Made by a program: the position numbers and the translations under genes
Shown: positions 16,314-24,062 of the stretch, piece by piece
Numbering within the stretch: position 1 is the stretch's first letter
Layout: every line of letters starts with the position of its first letter
Notes under the pieces: model-generated
Databases searched by the model: none
Told to the model about the DNA's origin: nothing
What the model saw: the letters and a program-made list of their open reading frames with translations, nothing else
DNA from: Alistipes_A hominis
GTDB lineage: Bacteria > Bacteroidota > Bacteroidia > Bacteroidales > Rikenellaceae
Direction: 5' to 3'
Length of the DNA: 64,000 nucleotides
NCBI RefSeq assembly: GCF_014288115.1
Contig: NZ_JACOOK010000003.1
Coordinates: 1-64,000 of the forward strand

Positions 16314-17485
16314 TGCGGGTAGTGGTGGGCCTCTCCGGAGGCGTCGATTCGAGCGTGGCGGCCTACCTGCTCAAGGAGCAGGGATACGATGTGGTGGGGC
16401 TTTTCATGCGCAACTGGAAGGATACGACCGGGACGCTCGAAGGCGATTGCCCGTGGTACGACGACCACATGTTCGCCGAACTGGTGGCCAAGCGGCTCGA
16501 CATCCCGTTTCATCTGATCGACCTGAGCGATGAATACCGCCGCCGCGTCGTGGACTATATGTTTGCCGAGTACGGCCGGGGACGGACGCCGAACCCGGAC
16601 GTGCTTTGCAACCGCGAAATCAAGTTCGACGCCTTCCTGAAAGCGGCGCTTGACCTGGGGGCCGATTACGTGGCTACGGGTCACTACTGTCGCCGCGAGG
16701 ACGTCGAGATCGACGGGCGCACGGTACACCGTCTGCTGGCGGGCAGCGACCCGAACAAAGACCAGAGTTATTTCTTGTGTCAGTTGACCCAGCGGCAGCT
16801 TTCGCGCGCGCTGTTTCCGATCGGACACCTGCTGAAGCCGGAGGTTCGGCGGATCGCCGCCGAACAGCACCTGGCTACGGCGGCCCGCAAGGATTCGCAG
16901 GGCATCTGTTTCGTCGGCAAGGTCGATCTGCCGGTGTTCCTGCAACAGTGGTTGGAGGCCCGCGAGGGCGATATCGTCGAGGTGCCGGCCTCGTGGGACG
17001 GCTACCGTCCGCTGGCCGACGGCGCGACGCTCGATGAGTTGGCTGCGCCGTACGCGTACCGCGAGACGGACGGAACGTGCGTCGGACGGCATCGCGGGGC
17101 GCATTTCTTCACGATCGGGCAGCGCAAGGGCCTGAACGTCGGAGGCAAGCCGGAGCCGTTGTTCGTGATTGCGACGGACGTGGAGCGCAACGTGCTGTAC
17201 GTCGGCCAGGGACAGCGACATCCGGGACTTTACCGGCGCGGGTTGCGCATTCTGCCGGACGAGATGCACTGGGTACGTCCCGACCGGGCGTTGCAGCCGG
17301 GCGCGAGCGCGCGGTTCCGGATGCGGATACGCTACCGGCAGCCGTTGCAGGACGGCGTGCTGCATGTGACGCCCGAGGGCGGGTATATCGTGTTCGACGA
17401 GCCGCAGCGCGGCGTTACGGCCGGGCAGTTCGCCTCGTGGTACGACGGCGAGGAATTGATCGGATCGGGGGTGATTCATTGTTAA
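16313..17485 (+). CDS. mnmA: tRNA-specific 2-thiouridylase
   Basis: MnmA adds the 2-thio group to the wobble uridine of tRNA Lys, Glu and Gln. The 390-residue protein begins MRVVVGLSGGVDSSVAAYLL with the PP-loop SGGVDSS at residues 8-14. The two catalytic Cys are near residue 99 (NPDVLCNREI) and near 198 (DSQGICFVG). The C-terminal beta-barrel segment shows GLNVGG and VGQGQ. The ATG at 16313 overlaps the lon stop by one base; an in-frame GTG at 16310 is the alternative. Strong terminator 31 bases downstream. Confidence 0.96.
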   Translation: MRVVVGLSGGVDSSVAAYLLKEQGYDVVGLFMRNWKDTTGTLEGDCPWYDDHMFAELVAKRLDIPFHLIDLSDEYRRRVVDYMFAEYGRGRTPNPDVLCNREIKFDAFLKAALDLGADYVATGHYCRREDVEIDGRTVHRLLAGSDPNKDQSYFLCQLTQRQLSRALFPIGHLLKPEVRRIAAEQHLATAARKDSQGICFVGKVDLPVFLQQWLEAREGDIVEVPASWDGYRPLADGATLDELAAPYAYRETDGTCVGRHRGAHFFTIGQRKGLNVGGKPEPLFVIATDVERNVLYVGQGQRHPGLYRRGLRILPDEMHWVRPDRALQPGASARFRMRIRYRQPLQDGVLHVTPEGGYIVFDEPQRGVTAGQFASWYDGEELIGSGVIHC

Positions 17486-17516
17486 GGCAAGTGCGGCCTG
17501 CGGATGCGGGCCGGGT

Positions 17517-17560
17517 AAAACGGAGCGGGGAGCGTCCCAAAACGCTCCCCGCTCCGTTTT
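17517..17560 (+). terminator. Terminator of lon-mnmA
   Basis: A 19-bp perfect stem (AAAACGGAGCGGGGAGCGT and its complement) with loop CCCAAA, ending in TTTT. Confidence 0.95.
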
Positions 17561-17716
17561 GTTATTCGGCTTTAAGCTCGTCTTTTTCGGCTCTCCGGGC
17601 GTCGTACAGGGCGTTCAGCAGGCCCAGCCTTTTTTGACGCCGGATTGCAGGACGCTGAGCAGGTCGGCGTCCGGACGAGCGTTTCCGACCCCTAAAAATT
17701 ACCCGAAAACTTCATC

Positions 17717-17741
17717 TTTTGAATAAAAAATGCGATATTTG
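17717..17741 (+). promoter_or_regulatory. Promoter of asnS
   Basis: TTTTG near 17717-17721 and GATATTTG at 17734-17741, one base off TAnnTTTG, 32 bases ahead of the ATG. The spacing is shorter than ideal, so the -33 assignment is weak. Confidence 0.5.
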
Positions 17742-17772
17742 TCATTCGGTTTAATTCTATAAATAAGAGATT

Positions 17773-19170
17773 ATGTTAAGCGGAGGTAGAACGAAAATTG
17801 CAGAGCTGTTGAAATCAACGGCGTTCGGTACGGAAGTAGTCGTCAAAGGCTGGGTCAGAACCAAACGCGGAAATAAAAACGTAGCTTTCATCGCCGTCAA
17901 CGACGGCTCGATCATCCATAATATCCAGGTCGTAGCCGACGTAGCCAAATTCGACGAAAACCTCCTCAAGGAGATCACCACCGGCAGTTGCGTCAAAGTC
18001 GCCGGCACGCTGGTCGAATCGCTCGGCTCCGGCCAGCCCGTCGAAATACAGGCTTCGTCGATCGAGATCTACGGCACCGCCGATCCCGAAACGTACCCGT
18101 TGCAGAAGAAAGGCCATTCGCTCGAATTCTTGCGCGAAATAGCCTATTTGCGCCCGCGTACCAACACTTTCGGCGCCGTGCTCCGTATCCGCCATGCGAT
18201 GGCTTACGCGATCCACAAATATTTCAACGACCACGGATTTTTCTACTTGCATACGCCGCTGATCACCGGCAGCGACGCCGAAGGCGCCGGAGCGATGTTC
18301 GGCGTCACTACGCTCGACCTGAACGATGTGCCCAAAACCCCGGAAGGCGCGGTCGATTACAGCCAGGATTTTTTCGGGAAACCCTGCAACCTGACCGTCT
18401 CCGGCCAGCTCGAAGGCGAACTCGGCGCGCTGGCCCTGTCGCAGATCTATACGTTCGGCCCGACGTTCCGAGCCGAAAACTCGAACACCCCGCGCCACCT
18501 GGCCGAGTTCTGGATGATCGAGCCGGAAGTCGCTTTCTTCGAGTTGGAAGACAACATGGAACTGGCCGAGGACTTTTTGAAGTACCTGATCCGCTATGCC
18601 CTCGATAACTGTCAGGACGACCTGCAGTTCCTCGCCAAAATGTACGACGCGGAGCTGATCGACCGCCTGAAGTTCGTCGTCGAAAACGATTTCGTCCGCC
18701 TCGACTATACCGAGGGGATCGATATCCTGGTCAGAAGCGGCGTGAAGTTCGAATTCCCGGTCAGTTGGGGACTCGACCTGCAGAGCGAGCACGAACGTTA
18801 CCTGGTCGAACGGCATTTCAAGAAACCGGTCATCTTGATTAACTACCCGAAGGAGATCAAAGCGTTCTACATGAAGCAGAACGACGACGGCAAGACCGTT
18901 CGCGCGATGGACGTGCTGTTCCCGAAGATCGGCGAGATCATCGGCGGGTCGCAGCGCGAGGAGAACCTCGACAAACTGCGCCGGCGCATCGAAGAGGTCG
19001 GCGTACCCGAGAAAGATATCTGGTGGTACCTCGATACCCGCCGATGGGGAAGCGCTCCGCACAGCGGTTTCGGCCTCGGCTTCGAGCGGCTGCTGCTGTT
19101 CGTGACCGGAATGGGTAACATCCGCGATGTGATTCCGTTCCCCCGGACGCCGAAGAACGCGGAGTTTTAG
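17773..19170 (+). CDS. asnS: Asparaginyl-tRNA synthetase
   Basis: This class IIb synthetase charges tRNA-Asn with asparagine. The 465-residue protein starts with an OB-fold anticodon-binding domain (VVVKGWVRTKRGNKNVAFIA, about residues 20-115). Class II motif 2 is in TFGPTFRAENSNTPRHLAEF, and motif 3 at the C-terminus in GFGLGFERLLLFVTG. Length is normal. Asn rather than Asp specificity is inferred from overall similarity (AENSNTPRHLAEFWMIEPE). It stands alone with its own promoter. Confidence 0.95.
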   Translation: MLSGGRTKIAELLKSTAFGTEVVVKGWVRTKRGNKNVAFIAVNDGSIIHNIQVVADVAKFDENLLKEITTGSCVKVAGTLVESLGSGQPVEIQASSIEIYGTADPETYPLQKKGHSLEFLREIAYLRPRTNTFGAVLRIRHAMAYAIHKYFNDHGFFYLHTPLITGSDAEGAGAMFGVTTLDLNDVPKTPEGAVDYSQDFFGKPCNLTVSGQLEGELGALALSQIYTFGPTFRAENSNTPRHLAEFWMIEPEVAFFELEDNMELAEDFLKYLIRYALDNCQDDLQFLAKMYDAELIDRLKFVVENDFVRLDYTEGIDILVRSGVKFEFPVSWGLDLQSEHERYLVERHFKKPVILINYPKEIKAFYMKQNDDGKTVRAMDVLFPKIGEIIGGSQREENLDKLRRRIEEVGVPEKDIWWYLDTRRWGSAPHSGFGLGFERLLLFVTGMGNIRDVIPFPRTPKNAEF

Positions 19171-19277
19171 TCCGGGTTAAATTCTTGCACACGGGACGGC
19201 GGTTTCAGGATATAAGATAAGTCTTATCCTGTTATAAAGTCCCCTTTCTGCGGGCTGCCTTTCAATAGATTTATAAT

Positions 19278-19285
19278 TATCTTTG
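19278..19285 (+). promoter_or_regulatory. Promoter -7 element of rpoN
   Basis: TATCTTTG fits TAnnTTTG about 57 bases ahead of the rpoN ATG. Confidence 0.6.
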
Positions 19286-19341
19286 TAATTATACAGAAGA
19301 TACGTAAATCTATTGAATCAGTTATTGAAAATTGAAAAGCT

Positions 19342-20766
19342 ATGTCCAATCTTAATCAACGCCAAGTTCAAAAATTGCTCCAAAAGCTGTCGCCGCAGCA
19401 GATCCAGATGATCAAACTGCTGGAGCTTCCGGCCCTGCAACTCGAGCAGCGCATCAAGCAGGAAATCGAGGAGAATCCCGTACTCGAAGAAGAACCGTCC
19501 GAAGATCAGGAAGAGGAGCAGCCCAAGGAGGTATCCGTCGAAGAATATTTCGCCGAAGACGATACTCCACGCTACAAGTATCACGCCAACAACTACTCTC
19601 CCGACGACCAGAAACGTCCCGTTTACCTGACCGAAGGTATGTCGCTGCACGAGTACCTGATCGAACAGCTCGGATTCAAAAATCTGTCCGAACGCGAGAT
19701 GACGTTGGCCAAATACATGGTCGGCAGTATCGACGACGACGGATATTTGCGTCGAAACCTGTCATCCATTTCGGACGACATCGCCTTTAGTCTCGGCATC
19801 GAAACTTCCGAGGAGGAGCTCGAACGCATCCTGCGGGTGATCCACCAGTTGGAGCCGGTGGGGATCGGTTCGCGCAACCTGCAGGAGTGCCTGTTGCTGC
19901 AAATGAACGCGCGCGAGGAGCTGTCGGAATCCGAAAAGCTGGCCCGGAAAATCCTGACCAACTACTTCGACGAATTTACGAAAAAACACTACGAAAAGCT
20001 GATGACGCGGCTGTCGGTCGGCGAAGACGAGTTCCGCGACGCGATCGAGGAGATCGTGCACCTGTCGCCGAAGCCGGGTAATCTGTACAGCGACGGCAAA
20101 AGTTCGGCCCAGCCCTATATTATGCCCGATTTTACGCTCGACTACCAGAACGGTATTTTCGAGCTGAGCCTGAATTCGTCGAACATTCCCGATCTGAAAG
20201 TGAATCGCCGTTACATGGAGATGATCCGCAGCATGAGCGCCGGCAGCGGCCAAAGCGCCGAGCAGAACAAGGAGGCGATCCAGTTCGTCAAGAATAAGAT
20301 CGATTCGGCGAAGTGGTTCATCTCGGCGATCAAGCAGCGGCACGACACGCTGATGCGGACGATGCAGGCGATTCTCGACTACCAACGCGAATTTTTCGTC
20401 GACGGCGACCAGTCGAAGCTGCGGCCGATGATCCTCAAGGACATCGCCGACGCTACGGGGCTCGACGTTTCGACCATTTCGCGCGTGGTGAATAGCAAAT
20501 ACGTGCAGACGCAGTTCGGTATCCTGTCGCTCAAACAGTTGTTTTCCGAAGCGATGCAGACCGACAGCGGCGAGGAAGTGTCGTCGTACGAGATCAAGAA
20601 CATCCTCTCTGAGTGCATCGACAAGGAGAACAAGCGCAAGCCGTTGACCGACGAGACACTGATGGATATCCTGAACGACAAGGGATACCGCATCGCGCGC
20701 CGCACGGTGGCCAAATACCGCGAGATGCTGGGGATTCCGGTCGCCCGGTTGCGCAGGCAGTTGTAG
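19342..20766 (+). CDS. rpoN: RNA polymerase sigma-54 factor
   Basis: Sigma-54 directs RNA polymerase to -24/-12 promoters that need an AAA+ activator. The 474-residue protein has the Gln/Leu-rich region I (MSNLNQRQVQKLLQKLSPQQ), an acidic region II (about residues 45-75), the core-binding domain, a helix-turn-helix near residues 370-395 (DIADATGLDVSTISRVVNSK), and the C-terminal RpoN box with ARRTVAKYREMLG. All regions are intact, so it should be functional. No sigma-54 activator gene is visible in this window. Confidence 0.96.
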   Translation: MSNLNQRQVQKLLQKLSPQQIQMIKLLELPALQLEQRIKQEIEENPVLEEEPSEDQEEEQPKEVSVEEYFAEDDTPRYKYHANNYSPDDQKRPVYLTEGMSLHEYLIEQLGFKNLSEREMTLAKYMVGSIDDDGYLRRNLSSISDDIAFSLGIETSEEELERILRVIHQLEPVGIGSRNLQECLLLQMNAREELSESEKLARKILTNYFDEFTKKHYEKLMTRLSVGEDEFRDAIEEIVHLSPKPGNLYSDGKSSAQPYIMPDFTLDYQNGIFELSLNSSNIPDLKVNRRYMEMIRSMSAGSGQSAEQNKEAIQFVKNKIDSAKWFISAIKQRHDTLMRTMQAILDYQREFFVDGDQSKLRPMILKDIADATGLDVSTISRVVNSKYVQTQFGILSLKQLFSEAMQTDSGEEVSSYEIKNILSECIDKENKRKPLTDETLMDILNDKGYRIARRTVAKYREMLGIPVARLRRQL

Positions 20767-20836
20767 GCGGACGCCGTACCGCCGCGCCGGCTGCGGAATT
20801 CTGCCCTCCGGGAGCACCGTTCCCCGATATTTGTGC

Positions 20837-20844
20837 TATCTTTG
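20837..20844 (+). promoter_or_regulatory. Promoter -7 element of the membrane protein gene
   Basis: TATCTTTG fits TAnnTTTG. It places the transcript start near 20851, which rules out an in-frame start at 20833 and supports the ATG at 20866. Confidence 0.65.
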
Positions 20845-20865
20845 TTTCCGAAAACCGGGAAAGTC

Positions 20866-21486
20866 ATGGAATATTCCGTATGGAACCGTTTGAGCCGCGG
20901 TATTTCGGCGCTGATGCATCCTTTCGTCATTCCGACGTGGGCGGTACTACTGATGCTGTACGGGCCGACGGTGATGGTCAACATGCCGCCGCGGGTGAAG
21001 TTTTTCCTGCTGGGCATCGTGGCGCTCAATACGCTGCTGCTGCCGGCTTTTTCCATCGGGGTGCTGCGGTGGTTCCGCGTGATTCCCGACTGGTCGTTGC
21101 AGGATCAGAAAACGCGGATGCTGCCGATGGGAATCGTCGCCGTTTGTTACCTGATGTGCATCGTGGCGATGTCCAACATGCTGTTCGCATTCCTGATCAC
21201 CCGTTTTCTGATCGCCGCGCTGTGTTGCGTCGCCTTCGCGTTTTTCGTGAACCTGTATTGGAAAATCAGCCTGCATATGACTGCCGCGGGCGGTCTGCTC
21301 GGTATGCTCGCCGTGGTGTGTTACGCCGGGTTGGCCAATCTCCAGCAGGCGCTCGTCGGATGCCTGCTGCTGGCCGGCTTGCTCGGGAGCGCCCGTCTGC
21401 GGCTGGGCAGCCACAATTTGGCCCAGGTCGCCGCCGGAGCCGGCGGCGGAGCGGTTATCTCGGTGGTCGTTATTCTTTTTTTCTGA
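20866..21486 (+). CDS. Integral membrane protein, PAP2-like
   Basis: The 206-residue protein starts MEYSVWNRLSRGISALMHPF and has about six transmembrane segments (for example VIPTWAVLLMLYG, FFLLGIVALNTLLLPAFSIG, AALCCVAFAFFVNLYW). Between the later segments are KISLHMTAAGG and ARLRLGSHNLAQVAAG, which resemble the phosphatase motifs of PAP2 lipid phosphatases (Arg and His spaced as in SRxxxxxHxxxDxxxG), with Gln at the usual Asp position. I suggest a PAP2-related membrane protein; activity is uncertain because of that change. Confidence 0.6.
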   Translation: MEYSVWNRLSRGISALMHPFVIPTWAVLLMLYGPTVMVNMPPRVKFFLLGIVALNTLLLPAFSIGVLRWFRVIPDWSLQDQKTRMLPMGIVAVCYLMCIVAMSNMLFAFLITRFLIAALCCVAFAFFVNLYWKISLHMTAAGGLLGMLAVVCYAGLANLQQALVGCLLLAGLLGSARLRLGSHNLAQVAAGAGGGAVISVVVILFF

Positions 21487-21547
21487 TTTCGAAAAAAATT
21501 GCGGATCGCTTGTCGGCGTTTTGTATGTTTGGTTTTCGAAAAAAACT

Positions 21548-21555
21548 TATCTTTG
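21548..21555 (+). promoter_or_regulatory. Promoter -7 element of the GH2 gene
   Basis: TATCTTTG fits TAnnTTTG, 32 bases ahead of the ATG. TTTG at 21528-21531 may be the -33 element with a short spacer. Confidence 0.6.
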
Positions 21556-21586
21556 TTAACAATACGATTAACCTAACAAGATAAGT

Positions 21587-23401
21587 ATGAGAAAATCAAT
21601 TTTACTCGCTGCTGCACTGCTATTCGGAACCGCCGGTTTTGCCCAATGGCAGCCGGTCGGGGACAAGATCAAAACTCCGTGGGCCGACCAAGTCGATCCG
21701 CAGAATCCGCTGCCGGAATACCCGCGTCCGCTGATGGAGCGTGACCGGTGGCAGAACCTGAACGGGCTGTGGGATTACGCCATCGTTCCGGTCGGCGCGC
21801 AGCCGGAAAAGTACGACGGAAAAATTTTGGTGCCGTTCGCCGTCGAATCGAGTCTTTCGGGCGTTCAGAAGCGTCTCGGCGGAGAGAACGAACTATGGTA
21901 TTCGCGCGAGTTCGCCGTGCCTGCTAAATGGGCCGGGGAGCGGGTGCTGTTGCATTTCGGGGCCGTGGACTGGAAAACGGACGTATGGGTCAACGACGTC
22001 CTGGTCGGTCGGCATACGGGCGGTTATACCCCGTTTACGTTCGATATTACCGCCGCGCTGAATAAGAAAGGAACCAATACGCTGAAGGTAAAAGTTTGGG
22101 ATCCGACCGACGTCGGTTACCAACCGCGCGGTAAGCAGGTGAATAATCCCAGCGGGATCTGGTATACGCCCGTCAGCGGGATATGGCAGACCGTATGGCT
22201 CGAACCGGTGCCTGCGAAGTACATCGCCGGGATTCGCACCACGCCCGATATCGACCGGAAGACCCTGCGCGTGGAGGTCGACGCCGCTGCCGCGCAGGTT
22301 TCCGATATGGTAGAGGTGACCGTGCTGGACGGAGGAAAAGAGATTGCCCGGGCGAAGGCAGTGAACGGCGTTCCGGTGGAGGTCGCGATGCCGGCGGACA
22401 TGAAACTGTGGAGCCCCGACTCCCCGTTCCTGTACGACCTGAAGGTCGCGCTCGTTTCAGACGGCAAGGAGGTCGATCGAGTGGACAGCTATACAGCGAT
22501 GCGTAAGTATTCGACCGCCCGCGATGCCGACGGAATCATGCGGCTGCAACTCAATAACAAGGATATTTTCCATTTCGGCCCGCTCGACCAGGGCTGGTGG
22601 CCCGACGGCCTGTATACGGCCGCGACCGACGAAGCGCTCGAATACGATGTGATCAAGACGAAAGACTTCGGATTCAACATGATCCGCAAGCACGTCAAGG
22701 TGGAGCCGGCTCGTTGGTATACTTTTTGCGATCGTCACGGGATCATGGTATGGCAGGACATGCCCAGCGGCGACGGCGGTCCGCAGTGGCAGATGAAGCA
22801 GTATTTCGACGGGGCCGAATGGAAACGCGGCGCGGAATCGGAGGCCAACTACCGCAAGGAGTGGAAAGAGATCATGGACTACCTCTATTCGAATCCCTGT
22901 ATTGCCGTGTGGGTTCCGTTCAACGAAGCGTGGGGACAGTTCAAAACGCACGAGATCGCCGAATGGACCAAAACCTACGATCCGACCCGGTCGGTGAATT
23001 CGGCCAGCGGCGGAAACCACTACACCTCCTGCGGCGATATCCTCGACCTGCATAATTATCCGCAGCCCGAGCTGTACCTGTACGACACGAAGCGCGTGAC
23101 GGCGCTCGGCGAGTACGGCGGTATCGGGTATGCCGTCGACGGGCATCTGTGGGTGCCCGACCGCAATTGGGGATACGTGCAGTTCAAGAGCCCGGAAGAG
23201 GTGACCGACGCCTACCTCAAATATACCGGTATGCTGAAGGATATGATAAAACGCGGATTTTCGGCCGGCGTCTATACGCAGACCAGCGACGTCGAGATCG
23301 AGGTGAACGGGCTGATGACCTACGACCGGAAGCTGATCAAGGTGGACGAGGCGAAAATCAGCGCGCTGAACAAAGCGATCTGTAAATCGTTGGACAAGTA
23401 A
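21587..23401 (+). CDS. Secreted glycoside hydrolase family 2 enzyme
   Basis: The 604-residue protein has a signal peptide (MRKSILLAAALLFGTAGFAQ). The N-terminal jelly-roll sugar-binding domain includes RPLMERDRWQNLNGLWDYAI and WYSREFAVPAKWAGERVLLH. An immunoglobulin-like domain covers about residues 205-305, and a TIM barrel follows. The acid/base Glu is in PFNEAWG near residue 446, and the probable nucleophile Glu is in ALGEYGG near 508. The fold fits beta-galactosidase or a related GH2 activity in the periplasm; the substrate cannot be read from sequence. It is monocistronic, not in a SusCD-type locus. Confidence 0.88.
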   Translation: MRKSILLAAALLFGTAGFAQWQPVGDKIKTPWADQVDPQNPLPEYPRPLMERDRWQNLNGLWDYAIVPVGAQPEKYDGKILVPFAVESSLSGVQKRLGGENELWYSREFAVPAKWAGERVLLHFGAVDWKTDVWVNDVLVGRHTGGYTPFTFDITAALNKKGTNTLKVKVWDPTDVGYQPRGKQVNNPSGIWYTPVSGIWQTVWLEPVPAKYIAGIRTTPDIDRKTLRVEVDAAAAQVSDMVEVTVLDGGKEIARAKAVNGVPVEVAMPADMKLWSPDSPFLYDLKVALVSDGKEVDRVDSYTAMRKYSTARDADGIMRLQLNNKDIFHFGPLDQGWWPDGLYTAATDEALEYDVIKTKDFGFNMIRKHVKVEPARWYTFCDRHGIMVWQDMPSGDGGPQWQMKQYFDGAEWKRGAESEANYRKEWKEIMDYLYSNPCIAVWVPFNEAWGQFKTHEIAEWTKTYDPTRSVNSASGGNHYTSCGDILDLHNYPQPELYLYDTKRVTALGEYGGIGYAVDGHLWVPDRNWGYVQFKSPEEVTDAYLKYTGMLKDMIKRGFSAGVYTQTSDVEIEVNGLMTYDRKLIKVDEAKISALNKAICKSLDK

Positions 23402-23494
23402 ACAAAAAAAGAAACGGAGTGCACAATAAACGGTGCGTCCTTTTCGTTCTACTACCGAGTTTTAGATAGTAAAAACAAGGTGGTCTTATTCAGA

Positions 23495-23530
23495 AAATGC
23501 GGCGGGTATGGGATCCTGCCGCATTTTTTA
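23495..23530 (+). terminator. Terminator after the GH2 gene
   Basis: Stem ATGCGGC / GCCGCAT with a long loop that has further pairing (GGG..TCC) and a T run, about 95 bases after the GH2 stop. Confidence 0.7.
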
Positions 23531-23820
23531 TCCGGGAGGCCGGGAAAGAGATGCCGTTCCGCCGACCGGACGTTTTGTCCGGATATGCGTGCCGAAACGG
23601 CAGTTTGGCGAGAAACCGGAAAATGTGGCACGTATTTTGGTAATTCATAAATACGACAGAGGGATTCTAAAAAGGGTTTATAAACCCGAAACGATCCGGA
23701 TGCAAAGATTGGCACAGAGTTTGAAGTATAATACATCGAAGGAAAGAAGTAAAGTGGACAAGCAACAAGGTTTCTTCATTTATTTAAGTTTGGGTTAGTA
23801 GTTTAGGGATAATTCCCCGG

Positions 23821-23853
23821 AAAAGAGGCAACCGCGACGGTTCCCTCTTTTTT
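23821..23853 (+). terminator. Terminator-like hairpin
   Basis: AAAAGAGGcAACC pairs with GGTTcCCTCTTTT and is followed by a T-rich run (TTGTTTTT). Confidence 0.7.
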
Positions 23854-23876
23854 GTTTTTGCGATTCCTTACAAACG

Positions 23877-23912
23877 CTACGGGGGAGCGAACGATCGTTT
23901 GCTCCCCCGTAG
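23877..23912. terminator. Hairpin, 12-bp perfect stem
   Basis: CTACGGGGGAGC / GCTCCCCCGTAG with a loop that is itself self-complementary (AACGATCGTT). There is no T run, so its role is open. Confidence 0.5.
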
Positions 23913-24004
23913 GTTCGACCGGTATGATTCGGGCTTTTGTCTATATTATATCATTTTATCGGTCGGTCGAAAAAATAGTCTGTTCCGTAGGTGGTTTTTT
24001 AACG

Positions 24005-24035
24005 GCAAGACGCCGTGTGTTTCACACGGCGTCTT
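24005..24035 (-). terminator. Hairpin after the FN3 lipoprotein gene
   Basis: A 14-bp perfect stem (CAAGACGCCGTGTG and complement) with a TTT loop, 28 bases beyond the stop of the minus-strand gene. No T run follows on the minus strand, so it may stabilise the 3' end rather than terminate. Confidence 0.55.
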
Positions 24036-24062
24036 GTTCGGTATCGGAAAATGTTTCCCGTC

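Larger units (their letters stand above)
23531..24062. other. Gene-free stretch with several hairpins and a possible small transcript
   Basis: No convincing long gene is present. A GTG-started 14-codon frame at 23754-23798 (VDKQQGFFIYLSLG) is followed at 23821-23853 by a terminator. Further perfect hairpins lie at 23877-23912 and 24005-24035. The pattern suggests a short RNA or leader peptide, without proof. Confidence 0.35.
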
